Assembly: GCA_013375355.1 (NCBI GenBank) | Contig: JABXJV010000381.1 | Coordinates: 1-8,621, forward strand | Direction: 5' to 3' | Source of the DNA: Candidatus Helarchaeota archaeon | GTDB taxonomy: Archaea > Asgardarchaeota > Lokiarchaeia > Helarchaeales > JABXJV01 | Length of the DNA: 8,621 nt | In this document: in pieces, positions 4,711 to 8,621 of the stretch | How positions within the stretch are numbered: position 1 is the first letter of the stretch | Layout: each line of letters opens with the position of its first letter | Made by a program: the position numbers and the translations under genes | The notes under the pieces: generated by a model | The model's database searches: none | The model's input: only the letters and a program-made list of their open reading frames with translations | What the model was told of the DNA's origin: nothing

Positions 4711-7404
4711 TTAAAATTTAAATGCATTTTTGATTTCTGGCTTTAAATTCGGAAATTGCTTTATATATTGCCTTCTTTCTTCTTTAAGTTGCGCAACCAT
4801 TTTATCAATTTCTTCGGGTGTATAAAATTTTTCTAAATCGAACCTTTTAATATCAACATCTTCTACCTTTTCTGGAACCAGAGTCCCAAAATAAGGTTCT
4901 TCTTTCCATTTGATACTCTTTCTTGCTATACCTCGAATTATTGCAGCCATTTCCTTTATAGCAACTCTATCTACTTTCCTCTTTATTGTTTTTGAACCAT
5001 CTTCATTTTTTATCATTATTTCTCCTATACCTCCAGTATTTAATAAGAAACATTGAATTTTATTTTCGTGATTTTTTATTAGCTCATAAAAGATATTTGC
5101 TTCTTCTCCTTCATTACCAATAATAAACGGATTTGTACCAACTACTCTAACAGATTCTCCAGCTTTCTCTGGGTTGCTGCCTGAACTTTCTATAGATTCT
5201 CCCAAGAGAAAAGCGGCTGCACCTTGTTCTAATGTTAATTTAGAAACGATAGGCACTACAGTATTTCTCCTTGTAATGTTTAGAATAATTAAACCATCAA
5301 CCTCAGAATAAGAGGGAAGATTGATAGTTTCGCTCTTATATTTACCAAATCTATCTCTTTGCATAATCCCCCTACCATTACCAGTGAGGGTATCATCCTC
5401 AAAAAATACATTACCTCGATAATCGACCAAAACGTTTTCAAAAATACCGTCTGGAGCGGTTATTGCGTTGTAAATTAACGGTTGAATTTCGGGATTTAGT
5501 CCTTCAGTCTTTAAGAAAAAACCACGTTCAGTTCCTATTGCAGATGCATCTTCTCGTAAAGCTACAAAATCATCCTGAACAATTTCAATACCTTCATCTA
5601 TGTTTTCGTCTAAGTTATGGTTATGACAAGAATGTGTTGTTTTCCCAGTTGCAGTTAAGCCAAAAATAATGACACTATATTTTTTAAGTTGATTTATTTC
5701 TCTATCTCTGGCCCTTATAATTTTTGCTCCAGCATGTAAGCCTAACATTCTCTTTTTCTTAGCAAACCACATCGCCATTCTTAACATGCCTTTTTTTGCT
5801 TCCCCATAGTAATCGGTTCCTAAAACGAAAGTTACACCAATCTCCGGGAAAACTAAAATTTGTCGATCCTTTTCATGCCATTCTGGTATGTAAATTATAG
5901 TAATCTCTGGGTCACTATCTTGTCGTAATTCAAACAGTGATTGATTCAACATGTAGGCTAAACGAATCATTTCCTTTCGATGAATAGAAACAAAAAGGGA
6001 ACATTTAGGGTTAAAATAAGGATTATTACCCATAGTGCGTACAGTCATTACTAGAGGGGTCTTTTTAATATATTCGAGTACTTCTGATATTGTGTCTGGA
6101 AGATTTTTAATTATTTTTATTTGTCTTGGATTTAATTTTCGCTGCCAAACTTCTTCTGATCCTATATAAACAGTTAATTCTGCACTTCTATTTTTAACTG
6201 TGGATACAAAATTATAATTTCCAAACTTGGTTTTTTGTCCATAGATTTCTGCCATTTTTTTAATTTCTTCAGGACTTGGACGGGAAACATTTTTTTGTTC
6301 TGGCAATTGAGAAATAGCAGCTTTAATTTTTTGAAGGTCAATTTTTTTTAATACTTCATTGAATTCCATTTTTAATGTTTCTTTAAAATCGTCAAACATT
6401 TGAAGATATTCTTTTGAATTGATAATATTTTTCATTGTTTTTTGGATTTCAAACAATGGTTTTGATGTATTTATCCAGTAAACTGCGGAATATTGATATA
6501 TATTTTTGTAAAATTCAAATTCCAAATCAGTTCGCCTAGAAGAATTTACTAAAATGTGAGGATTTAGAAAAGGTTCTTTTCCATTGGTTAAAGAATTGAT
6601 AAATTCTTTTTTAGTCAGTCTTTTAACGACTTCCTCAGCATTTGGATTGGATTCTAAAATAAATATCACTCGAATTCTAGTGGTGTTGATATATTTTTCT
6701 TTCCCCTCTATCCATAATGGATCTAAAATGAAATAATCGTTTACTTTTTTACATTTTTCATATAATAGCCTTAAACGTTGACTAATTTGTGAAATATTTT
6801 TATGGATTAAAAATTTCCTTTCAGAAATTAACGTTGAAATTCTCCCTTTTTCACCACCTAATTGCTCAACATATATCCAATCATTAGAATGAATTCTGGC
6901 ACGATTCATCTCGAGCAATAGGAATGTATGTGTTGCTATATCATAATCCGATAACCCCATAATTACAATACCTACGCCATCTAAATCAATTAATGCTCCT
7001 CTAATGAATTGAAGTTGTTCTTTTTGTTCGGAGTCATCTAAAACCATTCCTAATGCAATAGATCTTATTATTTTGTATGACTCAATGTTAATTATAATAC
7101 ATATTTTTGAGTCTGAATGATAGTTTATTGATGGCTCTGTATCATAAACATTTGAAACTGCATAAATTACTCCATGAGGTCTAGTATTTGGGTCATTCGG
7201 AGCTGGGAACCAGTTCTCTCGCCAAAAATCATCTAAATGAGCATCGTTTGTGCGCAATTGGATAATAAATCCGTTTATATTTGCATTCCACGTAAATAAA
7301 GAATCATAACTTAAATATCTCTCTGATATTTCAATTAACTCATTTCGCTCTTTTATAGTAATATTTTTTATGGGATAATCTTTGGGATTATTATATTTTG
7401 TCAT
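4711..7404 (-). CDS. pckA: ATP-type phosphoenolpyruvate carboxykinase with a degenerate kinase-like N-terminal half
   Basis: An 897-residue protein; classical ATP-dependent PEP carboxykinase has ~530-540. Reaction: oxaloacetate + ATP to PEP + CO2 + ADP, the entry to gluconeogenesis. The core covers about residues 385-880. Relative to E. coli PckA I align GTDYYGEAKKG (529-539) with Y207/K212/K213 (Y532, K537, K538), H557 with the metal ligand H232 at the same 19-residue spacing, the P-loop GLTATGKTT (582-590; K588 as K254), D611-D612 with D268-D269, ERGFFLK (626-632), and R678 with R333. LTLEQ (723-727) and LLNTG (787-791) also fit. The catalytic residues I could align are kept, so activity is likely. 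Residues ~70-335 resemble a decayed second copy of the core (see findings). AAAGGT seven bases upstream supports the ATG. The gene is monocistronic and divergent from the Lrp gene. Confidence 0.85.
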   Translation of the reverse strand: MTKYNNPKDYPIKNITIKERNELIEISERYLSYDSLFTWNANINGFIIQLRTNDAHLDDFWRENWFPAPNDPNTRPHGVIYAVSNVYDTEPSINYHSDSKICIIINIESYKIIRSIALGMVLDDSEQKEQLQFIRGALIDLDGVGIVIMGLSDYDIATHTFLLLEMNRARIHSNDWIYVEQLGGEKGRISTLISERKFLIHKNISQISQRLRLLYEKCKKVNDYFILDPLWIEGKEKYINTTRIRVIFILESNPNAEEVVKRLTKKEFINSLTNGKEPFLNPHILVNSSRRTDLEFEFYKNIYQYSAVYWINTSKPLFEIQKTMKNIINSKEYLQMFDDFKETLKMEFNEVLKKIDLQKIKAAISQLPEQKNVSRPSPEEIKKMAEIYGQKTKFGNYNFVSTVKNRSAELTVYIGSEEVWQRKLNPRQIKIIKNLPDTISEVLEYIKKTPLVMTVRTMGNNPYFNPKCSLFVSIHRKEMIRLAYMLNQSLFELRQDSDPEITIIYIPEWHEKDRQILVFPEIGVTFVLGTDYYGEAKKGMLRMAMWFAKKKRMLGLHAGAKIIRARDREINQLKKYSVIIFGLTATGKTTHSCHNHNLDENIDEGIEIVQDDFVALREDASAIGTERGFFLKTEGLNPEIQPLIYNAITAPDGIFENVLVDYRGNVFFEDDTLTGNGRGIMQRDRFGKYKSETINLPSYSEVDGLIILNITRRNTVVPIVSKLTLEQGAAAFLLGESIESSGSNPEKAGESVRVVGTNPFIIGNEGEEANIFYELIKNHENKIQCFLLNTGGIGEIMIKNEDGSKTIKRKVDRVAIKEMAAIIRGIARKSIKWKEEPYFGTLVPEKVEDVDIKRFDLEKFYTPEEIDKMVAQLKEERRQYIKQFPNLKPEIKNAFKF

Positions 7405-7411
7405 ATCATTT

Positions 7412-7417
7412 ACCTTT
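7412..7417 (-). promoter_or_regulatory. Ribosome binding site of the PEP carboxykinase gene
   Basis: AAAGGT on the minus strand lies seven bases before the ATG at 7404. Confidence 0.5.
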
Positions 7418-7461
7418 AAAACAATTTTTTTGATTTGAAATCTTAAAAGGACAATAAAGGG

Positions 7462-7486
7462 TTACAAAATTTAATATATTTTGTAA
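7462..7486 (-). promoter_or_regulatory. Candidate operator-promoter: palindrome framing a TATA box of the PEP carboxykinase gene
   Basis: The arms TTACAAAA (7462-7469) and TTTTGTAA (7479-7486) are perfect inverted repeats. The nine-base spacer (7470-7478) reads TATATTAAA on the minus strand, a plausible archaeal TATA box. Transcription would then start near 7448 and leave a leader of about 44 bases with the ribosome binding site. A protein on this palindrome would cover the TBP site, suggesting repression. The binding protein is unknown; the divergent Lrp-type regulator is the nearest candidate. Confidence 0.5.
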
Positions 7487-7713
7487 TAAATTGGTGTAAT
7501 TTTGGATTTTTTATTGCTAATAATCTTATATAATCTTCTTCAGTCAATTTAGTTTCTAGTGTACTATATATGGGTTGATTTATTTTAGGTCACCTTATTA
7601 TTTAATTATTCATATGTAATTGGTAATTATGCACTTCCAGTTCTTTAAACAACATTTTTGTCGCTTTAATCATCTTTGCAAATACCAAAGGACATTAAAA
7701 AACGGTATATATA

Positions 7714-7727
7714 AATGTTTTTACATT
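7714..7727. promoter_or_regulatory. Small inverted repeat upstream of the Lrp gene
   Basis: AATGT and ACATT flank TTTT. The right arm is also part of the first TTTACATTGGT repeat, so the two may belong to one binding site. A second TATA-like run (TATATATAAA from about 7706) overlaps its left arm. Confidence 0.3.
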
Positions 7728-7761
7728 GGTTATAATTTATCAAATATTACTTTACATTTGT
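7720..7761 (+). repeat. Two direct repeats TTTACATTkGT, 31 bases apart
   Basis: TTTACATTGGT at 7720-7730 and TTTACATTTGT at 7751-7761 match at 10 of 11 positions. The 31-base period is close to three helical turns, so both copies face the same side of DNA. They lie just upstream of the Lrp-gene TATA box and may be an autoregulatory site. Confidence 0.4.
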
Positions 7762-7769
7762 CAAAAATA

Positions 7770-7777
7770 TTTATAAA
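7770..7777 (+). promoter_or_regulatory. TATA box of the Lrp gene, implying a leaderless mRNA
   Basis: TTTATAAA is preceded by the A-rich stretch CAAAAATA, which could serve as a BRE. Its centre is about 26 bases before the ATG at 7800, which places the transcription start at or next to the start codon. No ribosome binding site is present, as expected for a leaderless archaeal transcript. Confidence 0.65.
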
Positions 7778-7799
7778 CATAATTGCGTTTTGTTATATA

Positions 7800-8294
7800 A
7801 TGGAATCTAAAATCCTCAAAATCCGCGATCTAAAAGAAACCGACAAAAAGATTTTAAGATGTCTTCTTGAAGATAGTAACCAACCCCTTAGTAAGATTTC
7901 GAAACAAGTGGGAACGACAAGACAAAATGTATCTCAAAGAATAAAAAAATTAGAGGAAAAAGGTCTTATCAAGTCATTTACAATTGAAACAAATAATCAA
8001 AGAATTGAAGAATTAAGGGTTAAAGCCTATATTTTGTTTCGTGAAGATCCGGATTCTAAGACTAGAGAGGAAAACGAAAAAAAAATTGTTAAGATACCCC
8101 AAGTAACTGAATTTTCTCGCTTATTTGGTAAATATGATGGTATAATTGAAATATTAGTAGAAGATAATGATGAAGTTAAGCAAATAATAAATGAATTACA
8201 TAAACTTGGTGGTATTAAAGAAACTGAAACATTTGTAGTTCATAGTATTATTAAAATTAATGAAAAATCTCCAATTTTAAATTTACTTAAATAA
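7800..8294 (+). CDS. Lrp/AsnC-family transcriptional regulator
   Basis: A 164-residue regulator when started at the ATG 26 bases after the TATA box. The winged helix-turn-helix spans about residues 12-58: LKETDKKILRCLLEDSNQPL, then SKISKQVGTTRQNVSQRIKKLEEKGLIK, with the recognition helix around 39-50. A linking strand (SFTIETN) leads into the ligand-sensing RAM/AsnC domain (about 72-150) with the characteristic FGKYDGIIEILVEDNDEVKQIIN and a closing strand TETFVVHSIIK. Family knowledge: these proteins assemble as dimers to octamers and control amino-acid or central metabolism genes in response to small molecules, often repressing themselves. The gene is divergent from the PEP carboxykinase gene, and both promoters carry repeats, so control of that gene and of itself is plausible but inferred. 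An upstream ATG at 7620 would add 60 residues of unlikely composition and is rejected. Confidence 0.88.
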   Translation: MESKILKIRDLKETDKKILRCLLEDSNQPLSKISKQVGTTRQNVSQRIKKLEEKGLIKSFTIETNNQRIEELRVKAYILFREDPDSKTREENEKKIVKIPQVTEFSRLFGKYDGIIEILVEDNDEVKQIINELHKLGGIKETETFVVHSIIKINEKSPILNLLK

Positions 8295-8296
8295 AG

Positions 8297-8306
8297 CTTT
8301 TAAATA
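8297..8306 (+). promoter_or_regulatory. Candidate TATA box for the TPR gene
   Basis: CTTTTAAATA lies about 50 bases before the ATG at 8351 and directly after the Lrp stop codon. Transcription would start near 8327. A second AT-rich candidate, ATTATTTATG, lies at about 8325-8334 and would give an almost leaderless message. Confidence 0.3.
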
Positions 8307-8350
8307 ATATGAAATTCATTATTGATTATTTATGTTAAGTTGAGTTTAGA

Positions 8351-8621
8351 ATGAGTACTGATAACGAAGACGAATGGATAAAGACTGGACTTGTGCTATT
8401 AAAGCAAGGAGAATACGAAGAGTCGCTTAAATGTTTCGAAGAAGCAATAAAGCTCAACCCTCACAGTTTAGAAGCGTGGTGCAACAAATCCTTGGCTTTA
8501 TTGTACTTGCGTAAGTATGAGGAGTCCCAAAAATGTTACAATCCAATTTTAGAAATTGATCCTGATAATGCTGATGCTTGGGTGCAAAAAGGAGTTTTTT
8601 TTGAATCCGTGAGGTCTTTCG
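8351..8621 (+). CDS. TPR-repeat protein, N-terminal part (cut by the window end)
   Basis: The frame is open from the ATG at 8351 to the window edge, giving 90 residues of the N-terminus. Seen: two full tetratricopeptide repeats in phase, about residues 7-39 (EWIKTGLVLLKQGEYEESLK, then CFEEAIKLNPHS) and 40-73 (LEAWCNKSLALLYLRKYEES, then QKCYNPILEIDPDN), with a third starting at ADAWVQKG. The W/G/Y/A/P spacing and the closing NP or DP are typical of 34-residue TPRs. Family knowledge: TPR arrays form curved helical scaffolds for protein-protein contacts and give no enzymatic role by themselves. There is no signal peptide, so the visible part is cytoplasmic. It follows the Lrp gene by 56 bases and may be read from its own promoter. 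No good ribosome binding site precedes the ATG. What follows the repeats lies outside the window. Confidence 0.85.
   Translation, partial: MSTDNEDEWIKTGLVLLKQGEYEESLKCFEEAIKLNPHSLEAWCNKSLALLYLRKYEESQKCYNPILEIDPDNADAWVQKGVFFESVRSF

Larger units (their letters stand above)
7405..7799. other. Divergent intergenic region between the PEP carboxykinase and Lrp genes
   Basis: About 395 bases. The left part carries the carboxykinase leader, a candidate TATA box and a palindrome around it. The right part carries the Lrp-gene TATA box and repeats. The middle (about 7490-7700) is AT-rich, and I see only a small imperfect inverted repeat, TAATTGGTAATTA (7617-7629). An open frame runs from 7620 into the Lrp gene, but it does not look coding before 7800. 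Confidence 0.5.

Noticed and set aside
5463..5669. 68-codon open frame on the plus strand within the PEP carboxykinase gene
   Set aside because: It is antisense to the catalytic core around the P-loop; composition and lack of motifs mark it as a shadow.
7620..7799. Possible 60-residue N-terminal extension of the Lrp-type regulator
   Set aside because: The translated stretch is rich in Phe, His, Cys and Ile with no domain likeness. A TATA box and repeats lie inside it, and the helix-turn-helix domain begins right after the ATG at 7800.

Overview
The window is AT-rich and looks archaeal. The evidence is TATA-type promoter sequences, an Lrp/AsnC regulator that appears to be transcribed without a leader, oligo-T stretches instead of strong hairpin terminators, and protein families common in archaeal genomes. 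Several proteins (the ~103-residue MPYIIVFSWYPP protein, the long PEP carboxykinase and the GlcF/HdrD-like protein with a widened first cysteine motif) remind me of Asgard archaea, especially Lokiarchaeia. That assignment is inference from memory and was not computed. I see no tRNA, rRNA, CRISPR array, transposase or phage gene.

Layout. Positions 40-993 (+) hold three small genes that may form one operon: a cysteine-pair zinc-finger protein (TRASH/MYM-like), a two-CBS-domain nucleotide-sensor protein, and an arginine-rich protein with a single C-terminal membrane segment. Converging on them, 3790-1023 (-) is a tightly coupled pair: a GlcD-type FAD oxidase followed, with a one-base overlap, by a GlcF/HdrD-type iron-sulfur protein. 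An AT-rich gap of about 420 bp with several palindromes follows. Next comes a small gene (4212-4523, +), probably a dimeric alpha-beta barrel protein, with a stem-loop in its leader. Positions 7404-4711 (-) encode an 897-residue ATP-type PEP carboxykinase. A gap of about 395 bp separates it from a divergent Lrp/AsnC regulator (7800-8294, +). The window ends inside a TPR-repeat gene (8351 onward, +).

How the genes may work together. The FAD and Fe-S pair would oxidise a 2-hydroxy acid such as lactate or glycolate and pass electrons through Fe-S centres. PEP carboxykinase converts oxaloacetate to PEP for gluconeogenesis, or runs in reverse. A CBS sensor and an Lrp-type regulator nearby suit a central-carbon/energy neighbourhood, but no direct link is shown.

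The most notable observation is that the PEP carboxykinase appears to be a tandem protein. Its residues ~70-335 repeat the block order of the catalytic core in a degenerate form (no Walker A lysine, altered metal ligands), followed by an apparently intact core. The second is a perfect palindrome whose two arms exactly flank the candidate TATA box of this gene; a shorter relative sits in the other large gap.
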